Source: Alteribacter keqinensis
Lineage (GTDB): Bacteria > Bacillota > Bacilli > Bacillales > Salisediminibacteriaceae
Reading direction: 5' to 3'
DNA: 64,000 nucleotides
Assembly (NCBI RefSeq): GCF_003710255.1
Contig: NZ_RHIB01000002.1
Coordinates: 372,001 to 436,000 of the forward strand
Of this stretch, positions 17,577 to 25,776 are shown one piece after another. The position numbers and the translations under genes were made by a program. Below the pieces are notes generated by a model. It had not been told where the DNA came from and searched no databases. It saw nothing but the letters and a program-made list of their open reading frames with translations. The first letter of the stretch is position 1; every line of letters begins with the position of its first letter.

Positions 17577-17614
17577 GAAGACCGCAGCACTCTTTTGAGA
17601 GTGCTGCGGTCTTC
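17577..17614. other. Perfect 17-bp inverted repeat
   Basis: GAAGACCGCAGCACTCT and its exact complement are separated by only TTTG. Neither side has a proper T-run. It could be a leftover terminator or a repeat unit. The surrounding 17475-17856 holds no supported gene. Confidence 0.6.
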
Positions 17615-17856
17615 TATATTCACAGGCTCAGCCCCAAGCTAAAGGACACTTCCAAAATTCAAGATAATGCCACACAAGAACCGCCCTTATTTACATCCCA
17701 CTACTCTTCTTTTTTCTTCTTCCTCCATGCATCGACCGCCAGCCAATTTGTAATGCATGATTAACAAGTAATTCTTATTGAAGTAATTTTACATACCAGG
17801 TAAATTCCAATTTACGCTGGATTACACCTGTACAAAAGATCATGTATCAAATCATT

Positions 17857-18003
17857 CTATAATTGAAATAAAATCATATAGAGTACGAGGAGACTGACAG
17901 ATATAACTGCAGAAGTTACTGTCATTTTTCGATTTTTCTTAACAACGCCTGTAACTGTCATTATAATTGCGATAAGCAAAAGCAAAGTGATGAAAATTTT
18001 CAT
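17857..18003 (-). CDS. 48-residue two-span membrane peptide
   Basis: Small protein that begins MKIFITLLLLIAIIMTVTGV, has a short basic turn (KKNRK), and ends in a second hydrophobic segment (SAVISVSLLVLYMILFQL). Its strong ribosome site (TTTTGGAGG, spaced seven from ATG) makes it a credible gene despite its size. It has no close neighbour on the same strand. Two membrane helices with a basic loop are seen in many small membrane proteins and type I toxins, but no antitoxin RNA is evident. Function unknown. Confidence 0.6.
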   Translation of the reverse strand: MKIFITLLLLIAIIMTVTGVVKKNRKMTVTSAVISVSLLVLYMILFQL

Positions 18004-18053
18004 GTATGTACCTCCAAAATCATATTTCCCATTAGTTTAACATATTTATCTGT

Positions 18054-18190
18054 GGTGCCTGTCACCACCCGGTTTTTGTCGAAACCATAGGTCTTTCACG
18101 CCGAGAGAGCATGCCCAGTCCGGACCTGCTCTCTCGCTGAATGTAGAATGGCCCTCCACAGTTGACACCATTCGGGTGGTGACGGGCACC
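18054..18190. repeat. Nested palindromic element (GGTGCC arms)
   Basis: Outer arms GGTGCCTGTCACCACCCG (18054-18071) and CGGGTGGTGACGGGCACC (18173-18190) are inverted repeats with one mismatch. Inside lies a second hairpin, CGAGAGAGCA / TGCTCTCTCG (about 18101-18135). A lone arm occurs at 206-236. The architecture is that of a MITE or REP-doublet element. Confidence 0.75.
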
Positions 18191-18233
18191 TTGAGTATGT
18201 TAATCTTGTATGTATAAACAACCTAATGAAAGA

Positions 18234-18316
18234 CCACTAGGGGTGCTTTTTTGCTGAGAGAGACGTTTGTCTTAACCCTGTCACCTGAACTGGGTAATAC
18301 CAGCGGAGGGAAGTGG
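18234..18316 (+). promoter_or_regulatory. TPP riboswitch (THI element) of ylmB-tenA
   Basis: All hallmarks are present in order: P1 CCACT/AGTGG, ACTAGGGGTGC, GCTGAGAGA, ACCCTGTCACCTGAAC, TGGGTAATACCAGCG and GGAGGGAAGTGG. A terminator hairpin follows at 18391. High thiamine pyrophosphate should switch off the downstream salvage genes. Confidence 0.96.
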
Positions 18317-18390
18317 CGTCAGCATTATCATCATTGGGCGTGGTGTATTTTATACCGTGCCGCCAATGAGTTCTTGTTTGACATACACTG

Positions 18391-18416
18391 CCGCTCCAGC
18401 TGGAGTGGTTTTTTTT
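18391..18416 (+). terminator. Riboswitch expression-platform terminator
   Basis: CCGCTCCA/TGGAGTGG stem with eight T, 75 bp after the TPP aptamer and upstream of the ylmB-like gene. Confidence 0.85.
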
Positions 18417-18546
18417 GTTGTTCAGGAAACATTTTAGTTGAATTTGCTTTTTCTGTAGTTATCATTCGTTTTTCTAAGATCATTTCCCTTCACTAAAGGG
18501 AAGGGTCTGTTAAATTGCAGTGCCAGACATGGAAAGGAGAATCGAT

Positions 18547-19845
18547 GTGCGGGACCAGGTAAGTCAGTTAATCGAACAAATTGATGCGAGACAGGATGAA
18601 TTAGTGGCGTTGGTGAAGCAACTGGTTCGTTTCCCGACACCCAGTCCCCCTGCCCGGAATACCGGGGAAGCGCAGGAATTTTTCGCTGGGCAATTACGGG
18701 ACCTCGGATTTGACATTGATCAATGGGAGGTGTTTCCGAATGACCCCAACGTAGTGGGAACGCTGAAAGGGAAACAGTCTTCTGACTACAGGAGCCTGAT
18801 CGTAAACGGCCATATGGATGTGGCAGAGGCTGAACCAAATGAAGAAGGCTGGGAAAAAGATCCCTTTACCCCTTCTGTGAAAGACGGAAGGTTGTATGGC
18901 CGCGGGACTGCGGATATGAAAGGGGGACTGGCGGGCGCTTTGTTTGCCATAAAGTTGTTGCGGGAGAGCGGGGTTGAACTGCCCGGTGATTTGATCTTTC
19001 AATCGGTGATTGGAGAAGAGGTTGGTGAAGCGGGTACGCTGGAATGCTGCGAAAAAGGCTACACCGCTGATGCTGCTGTTGTCGTGGATACGAGTGAGCT
19101 GAATATCCAGGGACAGGGAGGCGTCATCACAGGATGGGTCACAGTGAAAAGTCCCAAAACCTATCATGATGCTGTTCGGAGAAACATGGTTCATGCAGGA
19201 GGCGGCCTTCATGCAGCGAGTGCCATCGAAAAAATGGTGAAAATAATTCAAGGTCTGAAAGAACTGGAACAGCATTGGGCCGTTACGAAGTCTTATCCAG
19301 GATTTCCAGCAGGAATGAATACGATAAACCCTGCGGTTATTGAAGGAGGAAGGCATGCTGCGTTTGTTGCAGATGAGTGCAGGCTTTGGATCACCGTTCA
19401 TTTTTATCCGGATGAAAATCACGAGGATATCGCCAAAGAGGTGGAAAACCATCTGTTAAACGTTGCGCAAGGAGATCCCTGGTTAAGGGATCATCCACCG
19501 GTTTTCGAGTGGGGAGGCAAGTCCATGATTGAAGATAAGGGAGAAATCTTTCCCTCACTGGACATAGATCCAGATGGAAAGGAAGTCCATTCCTTAAAGC
19601 GGGCCCACTCCTCTATTTTTAAGGAAAATCCCACGGTCAGTATGTCGCCGACTGTTACTGACGGTGGCTGGCTGGGAGATGCCGGTATACCAACGCTGAT
19701 TTACGGCCCGGGTGATTTACAAAACGCTCACCACACAAATGAATCTGTGTCTGTTCAGGAGCTCATCGAATTTACAAAAGTTATGGTCACGTTTATCCAT
19801 GAATGGTGTCATACAAAAAGGGAGGATGAGAGATATGACCTTTAG
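18547..19845 (+). CDS. ylmB: YlmB-type formylaminopyrimidine deformylase
   Basis: M20-family metallohydrolase of about 432 residues. Motifs: NGHMDVAEAEP (metal His/Asp), GRGTADMKGG (bridging Asp), GEEVGEAGT (catalytic Glu and metal Glu) and GPGDLQNAHHTNE near the C-terminus (metal His). Bacillus YlmB removes the formyl group from N-formyl-4-amino-5-aminomethyl-2-methylpyrimidine in salvage of degraded thiamine. The TPP riboswitch upstream and tenA downstream support that role over acetylornithine deacetylase. I chose the GTG at 18547 because AAAGGAG lies seven bases before it; the frame opens at a GTG at 18520. It overlaps tenA by 11 bp. Confidence 0.88.
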   Translation: MRDQVSQLIEQIDARQDELVALVKQLVRFPTPSPPARNTGEAQEFFAGQLRDLGFDIDQWEVFPNDPNVVGTLKGKQSSDYRSLIVNGHMDVAEAEPNEEGWEKDPFTPSVKDGRLYGRGTADMKGGLAGALFAIKLLRESGVELPGDLIFQSVIGEEVGEAGTLECCEKGYTADAAVVVDTSELNIQGQGGVITGWVTVKSPKTYHDAVRRNMVHAGGGLHAASAIEKMVKIIQGLKELEQHWAVTKSYPGFPAGMNTINPAVIEGGRHAAFVADECRLWITVHFYPDENHEDIAKEVENHLLNVAQGDPWLRDHPPVFEWGGKSMIEDKGEIFPSLDIDPDGKEVHSLKRAHSSIFKENPTVSMSPTVTDGGWLGDAGIPTLIYGPGDLQNAHHTNESVSVQELIEFTKVMVTFIHEWCHTKREDERYDL

Positions 19846-20509
19846 TCAGCGATTATATGAAAATGTGAAACCAATCTGGAGAGCCAATCATGATCATCCC
19901 TTTGTCCGGGGGATTGGGGATGGAACATTGGATCAGGAGAAATTTCGTTTTTTCATGGTCCAGGATTATTTGTACTTGATTGACTATGCCAGGCTTTTTG
20001 CAATGGGAGCGATGAAAGCGAAAGACGTTAAAACAATGGGGGAATTTGCTGAACTTCTTCACTCGACCTTAAATACAGAAATGGAGCTCCACCGACAGTA
20101 TGCCAGAGAATTTGGCATTTCAGAAGAAGAGCTCGAATCGGCAAATCCGGCTCCGACCACACTGGCCTACACGCACTACATGCTTCATGTTGGAAATAAC
20201 GGCGGATTAGCAGAGCTTGTGGCAAGTCTGCTCCCTTGCATGTGGAGTTATGCCGAAATCGGAAAAGCGCTGGATGAGACTCCGGGAGCAAGGGACCATC
20301 AGTACGGAGAATGGATCAAGATGTACGCAAGCGAAGAATTTCAGGAATTGACAAACTGGACTATTAATCTGCTGAATGAACTGACAGAAGGGAAGCCCGA
20401 GCATGAACTAAGCCACCTTGAAGAGATCTTTTTAACGACAACGCGGTTTGAATACATGTTCTGGGAGATGTCCTACCGCAAAGAGACATGGCCTGAGGAA
20501 CAGCAATAA
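19835..20509 (+). CDS. tenA: Aminopyrimidine aminohydrolase / thiaminase II TenA
   Basis: All-helical TenA, about 224 residues. Conserved features: HPFVRGIGDGTL, FFMVQDYLYL (Asp and Tyr of the active site), LLPCMWSY (catalytic Cys region) and WEMSYRKETWP near the C-terminus (FWEMS Glu). It hydrolyses 4-amino-5-aminomethyl-2-methylpyrimidine to hydroxymethylpyrimidine. The ATG at 19835 follows GGGAGG and overlaps the 3' end of ylmB, indicating translational coupling. In Bacillus subtilis tenA leads the tenAI-thi operon; here it has moved to a separate riboswitch unit. Confidence 0.94.
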   Translation: MTFSQRLYENVKPIWRANHDHPFVRGIGDGTLDQEKFRFFMVQDYLYLIDYARLFAMGAMKAKDVKTMGEFAELLHSTLNTEMELHRQYAREFGISEEELESANPAPTTLAYTHYMLHVGNNGGLAELVASLLPCMWSYAEIGKALDETPGARDHQYGEWIKMYASEEFQELTNWTINLLNELTEGKPEHELSHLEEIFLTTTRFEYMFWEMSYRKETWPEEQQ

Positions 20510-20902
20510 GAAAGGAACTGGAACTTGCAAGTCCGTCTCGTTCACACCCGGCCTTTAACGAGGGCACATTAAAGTCTCCCCACTCCCGTTCAGAAGAGAA
20601 GAATCCTGTTTTTCAGGATATGAACTACGATTTAGGAGAAAGAAATTTGTTACAACAATGGGATCGGGTGCCAGGCTCTCCAATATACCCTTTGTGCAGC
20701 CTTTTCCGATCGAAGTTCCGGGAGTTAAAAGACGTTTTGTTAACAGTTCATCTGTCCGCTGCGTTGCAAGTGATTGTCACAGGGCTGGGGGACCACGGTG
20801 ATATTCGGCGTCGTTTTAGCGGTGATCATAAGCAAGCCGCATTTCTCTGACCGAACGGACTTTCTTCCCCTTTGTCACCGCGTCAGAGACGTTTCCGATT
20901 AG
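20510..20902. other. Gene-free stretch after tenA
   Basis: No gene supported. A weak hairpin (ATCCTG/CAGGAT, about 20602-20620) follows tenA without a T-run. A short hydrophobic reading (TGGGGGACCACGGTGATA onward, about 20789) is broken by stops on both sides and is probably eroded coding sequence. Confidence 0.4.
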
Positions 20903-21082
20903 CACTATGGCAATTGCCGTTGTGTAACAGAAGAAGACTTCAACGCCCACCTGGACACCATGGCCAAAAATGCCATGGAAGATCCATGTACAGGCACCAA
21001 CCCGCGTGAAACTTCGGTAGAGCAAATGAAGGATCTTTTTAAAGTTTCTTTCTATGGACAGGAAGCTTTGGTGAAGGGATAA
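20903..21082 (+). pseudogene. C-terminal remnant of an iron-containing alcohol dehydrogenase
   Basis: The open frame reads VTEEDFNAHLDTMAKNAMED, then PCTGTNPRETSVEQMKDLF and VSFYGQ before TAA. This is the typical C-terminal end of iron-dependent alcohol dehydrogenases or AdhE (CTgtNPR motif). Only about 60 codons remain; the upstream frame closes at a TAG at 20900. A strong terminator follows directly, so the 3' end of the old gene is intact while its body has been deleted. Confidence 0.7.
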
Positions 21083-21091
21083 AATAAATGA

Positions 21092-21130
21092 ACAGAGCTT
21101 CGGGAAAAGACCCGATGCTCTGTTTTTTTT
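21092..21130 (+). terminator. Terminator behind the alcohol dehydrogenase remnant
   Basis: ACAGAGC-TT-CGGG / CCCG-AT-GCTCTGT stem, AAAAGA loop, eight T. Confidence 0.9.
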
Positions 21131-21183
21131 GGGAGTGAATGCTTTTGGGTTTTTGGATTTCCTGGTGAGAGGCTGTAATGCGG

Positions 21184-21310
21184 ATTTGTGTAAAGATATG
21201 CCGGTTTTATATTAAGATTTGCCCGGTGAATATAAATTTATGACTGATTTATGTTAAGATAACCAGATCGACATCCAATTTATTTCCAATTTCTCCCCCG
21301 CCGACCTCCT
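21184..21310. repeat. Dispersed 125-bp repeat, copy 2
   Basis: Second copy of the element at 16566-16690, same orientation, with scattered substitutions. The internal unit tatgNcggttttatNttaagat again occurs twice. Confidence 0.75.
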
Positions 21311-21534
21311 GTCAGTCAAAATTAACGGGTACTGCTCTGTCCTTCTTGAAAAGCAGCCATCTAACAACAACCCCTGCTTTGCCAGCATGTCGAAGATTCC
21401 CACATTAAATAAACGTTTAATTAACAAGACACCGTACGACAAGAAGAACCACTTTACGTCACCCATTCCCTGGCAAAAGCCAAAAAGGGACAGCTCTTCC
21501 ACTCCCCAAAGGAAGCTAAAAACTGTCCCCGCTC

Positions 21535-22563
21535 CTATCCAAAATACCGATGATACAAGGTTTTGGCTCTTCCGATCTCTTTCGTCCCGTGCACCAGTAC
21601 TCTTCCATCCTGAAAAGCCACCAAGCGATACTCCTCCACTTTAAAGGACAATAGATACGGGTTTTCTTCCACTTCTATCCCCTGGGAAGTAAGGGATTCT
21701 TTAAGAGCATCCAGCCTTCTCCCCTCCTCCAAACGAACAGACGGCCGGATCTGCACAGTGTCCCTGCCGCAGAGAACGGCTGTTTTTGTCTGGTTGTCAA
21801 AAGAAAGATGAGGATACGTCCTGGATGTCCCGCAGCTCGGACATTCAGGGTCCTTCAATTTCTCCACCTTCACCGCCATATACTGATTTTTCCATACGTC
21901 GAACGAAACAAGTTTTTGGTTGCATTCCTGCTCGTTACCCGACAGAATTTTCAATGCTTCCGCCACTTGATGGGACACAACCATTCCCACAGCGGGAGCA
22001 ATGATTCCCACTGTATCGCAGGTGGCTCCCCCAAGGGGTACTGTTTTCAGCAAACAATGAAGGCATGGGGTTTTTCCCGGCAAAATCGTCAAGGAGATCC
22101 CATAGCTGCCCACGCATGCTCCGTAGATCCAGGGCAGCTGATATTTTTGGGAGACATCATTCATGATTAGCCTGATATCAAAGTTGTCGGTGGCATCAAG
22201 CATCAGATCGAATTGTTCTTTTTTCACCATGGCTTCCAGGCTCTCATTCGTTACATCCGACACATATGCGGCAATCTCTACTTCCGAATTAATCAATGCC
22301 AGCCGTTGCTTGGCAGCCACAGCTTTCGGAAGCTTTTCCTGTGCGTCCTTTTCACAATAAAGTTGCTGACGCTGGAGATTACTCCATTCCACATAGTCTC
22401 TGTCAATCACAGTAAGCTTTCCTACACCGGCCCTCACCAGGGCTTCTGCGTTTCCTGTCCCCAAAGCTCCCGCACCGATCACCAGCACATGTTTTTCGCG
22501 GATGCTCTTTTGCCCGTTTACTCCAATCGGTTTGAACAGGGTCTGACGTGAGTATCGGTCCAT
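21535..22563 (-). CDS. thiF: ThiF, ThiS adenylyltransferase
   Basis: E1-like enzyme of 342 residues that adenylates the C-terminus of ThiS. Nucleotide-binding loop VLVIGAGALGTGNAEALVRAG, then DRDYVEWSNLQRQ, GGATCDTVGI (Cys) and a late zinc motif CPSCG paired with PCLHC. The C-terminal part is about 75 residues beyond the catalytic core and is not a rhodanese domain. Its ATG overlaps the thiG stop by one base (TAATG). It is the last gene of the riboswitch-controlled thi operon. Confidence 0.93.
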   Translation of the reverse strand: MDRYSRQTLFKPIGVNGQKSIREKHVLVIGAGALGTGNAEALVRAGVGKLTVIDRDYVEWSNLQRQQLYCEKDAQEKLPKAVAAKQRLALINSEVEIAAYVSDVTNESLEAMVKKEQFDLMLDATDNFDIRLIMNDVSQKYQLPWIYGACVGSYGISLTILPGKTPCLHCLLKTVPLGGATCDTVGIIAPAVGMVVSHQVAEALKILSGNEQECNQKLVSFDVWKNQYMAVKVEKLKDPECPSCGTSRTYPHLSFDNQTKTAVLCGRDTVQIRPSVRLEEGRRLDALKESLTSQGIEVEENPYLLSFKVEEYRLVAFQDGRVLVHGTKEIGRAKTLYHRYFG

Positions 22564-23330
22564 TACTTGACACTCATTCCTTCCATAGGACTGCTCGCTG
22601 TGGCATAACGCTTCTTTTCCATTCGGCCTGCTTCATAACCAAGACGCCCCGCTTCGATTGCAAGCTTCATCGCCTCGGCCATTTTCACAGGATCCTTCGC
22701 TGCAGACACTGCTGTATTGAGGAGCACCCCGTCCGCTCCCAGTTCCATCGCCTTCGCTGCATCTGCCGGCGATCCGATACCGGCGTCCACGATAACAGGA
22801 ACATTCGCCTGCTCGATAATAAAGTCCAGATTTAATTCATTGATGATTCCCTGGCCGGAACCGATAGGCGACGCTCCGGGCATGATCGCATGTGCCCCGA
22901 GCTCTTCCAGTTTTCTTGCCAGTACCACATCATCAGACGTATAAGGCAGAACAGTAAAGCCTTCTTTTAAAAGTTCTTCCGTTGCTTTCAACGTTTCCAC
23001 CGGATCCGGTAGAAGTGTCTTCCAGCAGCCGATAACTTCCACTTTAATCATGTCACAGAGTCCGGAAGCCTTTGCAAGCTTCGCCGTTCTGACAGCTTCT
23101 TCCGCCGTTTTCGCCCCTGCAGTATTAGGAAGAAGACTGTATTTTTCCAGATCAAGCTTTTCGAGAAAATCAGGCTGACCCGCCTTAAAAATGTTCATTC
23201 TTCTTACTGAAAAGGTTAAGATCTCCGATTCCGAAACATCCACCGCCTTCTTCTGAACATCAAAATCCGGGTACTTTCCTGTTCCAAGCAATAAACGAGA
23301 ATGAAACGTATTTGAACCAATCTTCAACAT
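22563..23330 (-). CDS. thiG: Thiazole synthase ThiG
   Basis: 255-residue TIM-barrel enzyme that builds the thiazole ring from deoxyxylulose 5-phosphate, dehydroglycine and ThiS-thiocarboxylate. Motifs: [47 protein letters not shown] (Schiff-base Lys region), [32 protein letters not shown]. Full length. Begins 1 bp after the thiS stop. Confidence 0.96.
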   Translation of the reverse strand: MLKIGSNTFHSRLLLGTGKYPDFDVQKKAVDVSESEILTFSVRRMNIFKAGQPDFLEKLDLEKYSLLPNTAGAKTAEEAVRTAKLAKASGLCDMIKVEVIGCWKTLLPDPVETLKATEELLKEGFTVLPYTSDDVVLARKLEELGAHAIMPGASPIGSGQGIINELNLDFIIEQANVPVIVDAGIGSPADAAKAMELGADGVLLNTAVSAAKDPVKMAEAMKLAIEAGRLGYEAGRMEKKRYATASSPMEGMSVK

Positions 23331-23331
23331 A

Positions 23332-23535
23332 TTAACCGCCTCCTACAAAATGGACTAGCTCGAAGTGATCTCCGTCCTGTACGCGCTCTGCTTCATGAAG
23401 CTCTTTTGTTAAAATATCCTTATTTTTCTCCACAATGACGACCTTCTGATCCAATTCAAAATGGTGCAGCAGCTCTGATACGGTCGTAATGGAATCTGGC
23501 ATTTCCACCTGGTCTCCGTTAATAATCAGCTTCAT
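23332..23535 (-). CDS. thiS: Sulfur carrier ThiS
   Basis: 67-residue ubiquitin-fold sulfur carrier ending in VGGG, the tail adenylated by ThiF and thiocarboxylated. Starts [14 protein letters not shown] after GAGGTG. Usual length. Lies between thiO and thiG. Confidence 0.94.
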   Translation of the reverse strand: MKLIINGDQVEMPDSITTVSELLHHFELDQKVVIVEKNKDILTKELHEAERVQDGDHFELVHFVGGG

Positions 23536-23539
23536 TTTA

Positions 23540-24667
23540 TCACCTCTTTACAGATTCTTTTACTCGATCCAGTGAAAAGGAGCCCATGTATGACGGCAGC
23601 GGTTCTTCACGTATCATTTTAGCTACAAGACTGCCCGTTAACGGGGAAAGGAGGATCCCGTTTCGATAATGTCCTGTGGCAATAATGAGATTCTCATCAT
23701 CCGGATGCTTACCCAGATACGGTAACCCATCTCCCGACTGTGGCCGTATGCCGGTCCAGGAACGTTCGAAGGTGGCGCTCTTCAAGGCCGGAAGTACGTT
23801 CACAGCTTCCTTCATTAATTGTGACAGGCCTTCTATCGTCACGTTTTCAGAAAAGGTATTTGGAATCATGGTTGCACCAATCACTAACCGGTTTCCACTC
23901 TTCGGTACCAGATAGCAGGTGTCTGTAAAAATCGTGCTGGACAGGAGAGGACGCTCTGTCAATACGGAAAAACATTCCCCTTTTACAGGGTAAGCGGGCA
24001 AAGAAAGGCCGCACGTTTCTAACAGTCGCTTCGTCCATGCCCCTGCAGCTACCACGATCCTTTCGCCGTAAAAAGTCCCATCGCCCGTTTGGACACCACA
24101 AACGGAATCTACCTCTTTAACAAGAGAACACACGTCTGTATCTTCCTTCAGCTCAGCCCCCAAATGGACAGCAGCCGTGGCAAAGGCGTGTGTCAGCCTT
24201 TCCGGGTTCACATGGCCATCACTGGGAATATCCATCGCTCCTAAAAAGGAGGCGGAAAGGTGACGCTCTCTTTCCATTACTTGTTCCGGTTTCAGCCATT
24301 CCGCTCTTTCTCCAAGTCTCTGTTGAAAGGCAATCGTCTTTTTCAGATGTTCCGTTTCATTATCTGTTCTTGCAAGCTTCAGCATTCCTTTTTGTACAAG
24401 CTCAATATCAATGCCTGATTGCTCTTTTAATTCGTGTTGGAGGGATGGAAACATGGCTCTGCTTTCTTTCGCCATGTCAAATAGCGGTCCTCCCTCAGTC
24501 AGCTCCACTTGTGCCCCGAGCATTCCCGCTGCAGCACTGGAGGCCTTCCCCGCCAGGCGCCCCCTTTCCAACAGCAATACCTTTTTCCCATCAAGAGCAA
24601 GATAGTAGGCGATGGAACACCCGTTCACTCCCCCACCGATCACGATGGCATCATAACGTGCAGTCAT
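23540..24667 (-). CDS. thiO: Glycine oxidase ThiO
   Basis: 375-residue FAD-dependent oxidase (DAO family). Dinucleotide fold DAIVIGGGVNGCSIAYYLA, then SSAAAGMLGAQ, IVVAAGAWT and a C-terminal ATGHYRNGILLSP. It oxidises glycine to dehydroglycine for ThiG, as in Bacillus. The ATG overlaps the tenI stop (ATGA) and AAGGAGG lies upstream. Confidence 0.93.
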   Translation of the reverse strand: MTARYDAIVIGGGVNGCSIAYYLALDGKKVLLLERGRLAGKASSAAAGMLGAQVELTEGGPLFDMAKESRAMFPSLQHELKEQSGIDIELVQKGMLKLARTDNETEHLKKTIAFQQRLGERAEWLKPEQVMERERHLSASFLGAMDIPSDGHVNPERLTHAFATAAVHLGAELKEDTDVCSLVKEVDSVCGVQTGDGTFYGERIVVAAGAWTKRLLETCGLSLPAYPVKGECFSVLTERPLLSSTIFTDTCYLVPKSGNRLVIGATMIPNTFSENVTIEGLSQLMKEAVNVLPALKSATFERSWTGIRPQSGDGLPYLGKHPDDENLIIATGHYRNGILLSPLTGSLVAKMIREEPLPSYMGSFSLDRVKESVKR

Positions 24668-25287
24668 CGAATCTCCTCCTTCCCGGCAAGCCGGCCGGTT
24701 TGATAGGCTTTTGCCGCTTGTACCCAGTCTTTCGCATCCATTATTCCCGACATGACAGCGATCCCCCCTGCTCCAGCGGCCCGAAGTTCCGGCAGCTTTT
24801 CAGGAGAGATGCCACCTATGGCAATGACTGGAATCCTTAAAGATCTTGTCAGGCTGCTCAATTCGTCAAGTCCTTTTGGCGTTTTCCCGGATTTGGAAGC
24901 TGTCGGATAGACATGGCCATAGAGGACAAAATCAGCCCCATCCCGTTCTGCCTCGATGGCTTCTTCATAGCGGTGAACCGATTTCCCTACCCTTAAATGG
25001 GGAAAATACTTTCGAACCTCAGAAATGCCAAGACTATGATAGGCAAGCTGAACCCCGTAACAGTTCATCACTCGGGCCACATCCACGCGATCGTGAATGA
25101 TCAATTTACCCGCCGGAACCCCACTCGCTAAAAGTTCCTCCACAATTTCCATTATCTCTTTTGCACTTCGATCTTTTTCTCTTACATGAATCACATCCAC
25201 GGACTCATGAACGTCTGACAAGATGCAGACCAACTGTTCTCTTGTCTTTTTGCCATCTGTAACAAGATGTAACTGCAAGGTAATCAT
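24664..25287 (-). CDS. tenI: Thiazole tautomerase TenI
   Basis: 207-residue ThiE-like TIM barrel. The loop YGHVYPTASKSGKTPKG and a weak phosphate-binding end (IAVMSGIMDA) fit TenI rather than ThiE. TenI aromatises the thiazole product of ThiG. It is the first gene of the operon, as in Bacillus subtilis tenAI but without tenA. The start codon has AAGG directly adjacent, an unusually tight spacing; translation may depend on leader structure. Confidence 0.85.
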   Translation of the reverse strand: MITLQLHLVTDGKKTREQLVCILSDVHESVDVIHVREKDRSAKEIMEIVEELLASGVPAGKLIIHDRVDVARVMNCYGVQLAYHSLGISEVRKYFPHLRVGKSVHRYEEAIEAERDGADFVLYGHVYPTASKSGKTPKGLDELSSLTRSLRIPVIAIGGISPEKLPELRAAGAGGIAVMSGIMDAKDWVQAAKAYQTGRLAGKEEIR

Positions 25288-25328
25288 CCTTAATGAAACA
25301 AATTTGTTGCTCTTTCTTCAAAAATACC

Positions 25329-25360
25329 AAAAAAACCACTCTTTAACGTAAAGAGTGGTT
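25329..25360 (-). terminator. TPP-riboswitch terminator of the thi operon
   Basis: On the minus strand AACCACTCTTTA / TAAAGAGTGGTT form a 12-bp perfect stem followed by seven T. It lies between the aptamer and tenI and is the expected off-switch. Confidence 0.92.
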
Positions 25361-25395
25361 AAAATCTATGTGTCATTCAACAGTGATAGAGCGAT

Positions 25396-25488
25396 CCCAC
25401 TTCCCTACGCTAGTCTGAACTAGATCAGGTTCAAAGGGTCTGGAAATTGCTCTTTCCATCTCAGTCACTTATGACGCCCCCAGTGTTA
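25396..25488 (-). promoter_or_regulatory. TPP riboswitch of the tenI-thiOSGF operon
   Basis: On the minus strand: ACTGGGGGCGTC, GACTGAGATG, ACCCTTTGAACCTGATC, AGTTCAGACTAGCG, TAGGGAAGTGGG. This is a complete THI element. An intrinsic terminator follows before tenI. Confidence 0.96.
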
Positions 25489-25580
25489 TGAGTATTCAAT
25501 TATTCGCCCCCAGTATAGCACACAATTCATTGTTTTCAAAATACGGAAATGGTTCCAGGTCCTGCAGGCGTTAGTGATGG

Positions 25581-25619
25581 GATTTTGTGTTAAGACATGC
25601 GGTTTTTTTATTAAGATTA
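25581..25619. repeat. Partial copy 3 of the dispersed 125-bp repeat
   Basis: gattttgtgttaagacatgc then ggtttttttattaagatta matches the 5' third of copies 1 and 2. The rest of 25489-25776 shows no gene. Confidence 0.5.
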
Positions 25620-25776
25620 AAGTTACTCTAAAAAGTGGACAGGTATAAATGAGAATGATCGTTACCATTTCCCATTGTAAGGGAACGGAGGCTTTTGTGT
25701 GTTGATGGCAGCAACGGACAGTTCTCTCCCTTTCAAAAGAAGGAGAGATCCCCCCCATTGTTACGAAATTAAGCAC

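Noticed and set aside
20620-20850. 76-codon open frame after tenA
   Set aside because: No ribosome site, no recognisable motif, stops and hydrophobic fragments in the other frames; looks like eroded sequence.
25486-25776. 96-codon open frame on the minus strand
   Set aside because: It overlaps the edge of the TPP aptamer and a repeat copy, and has no ribosome site.
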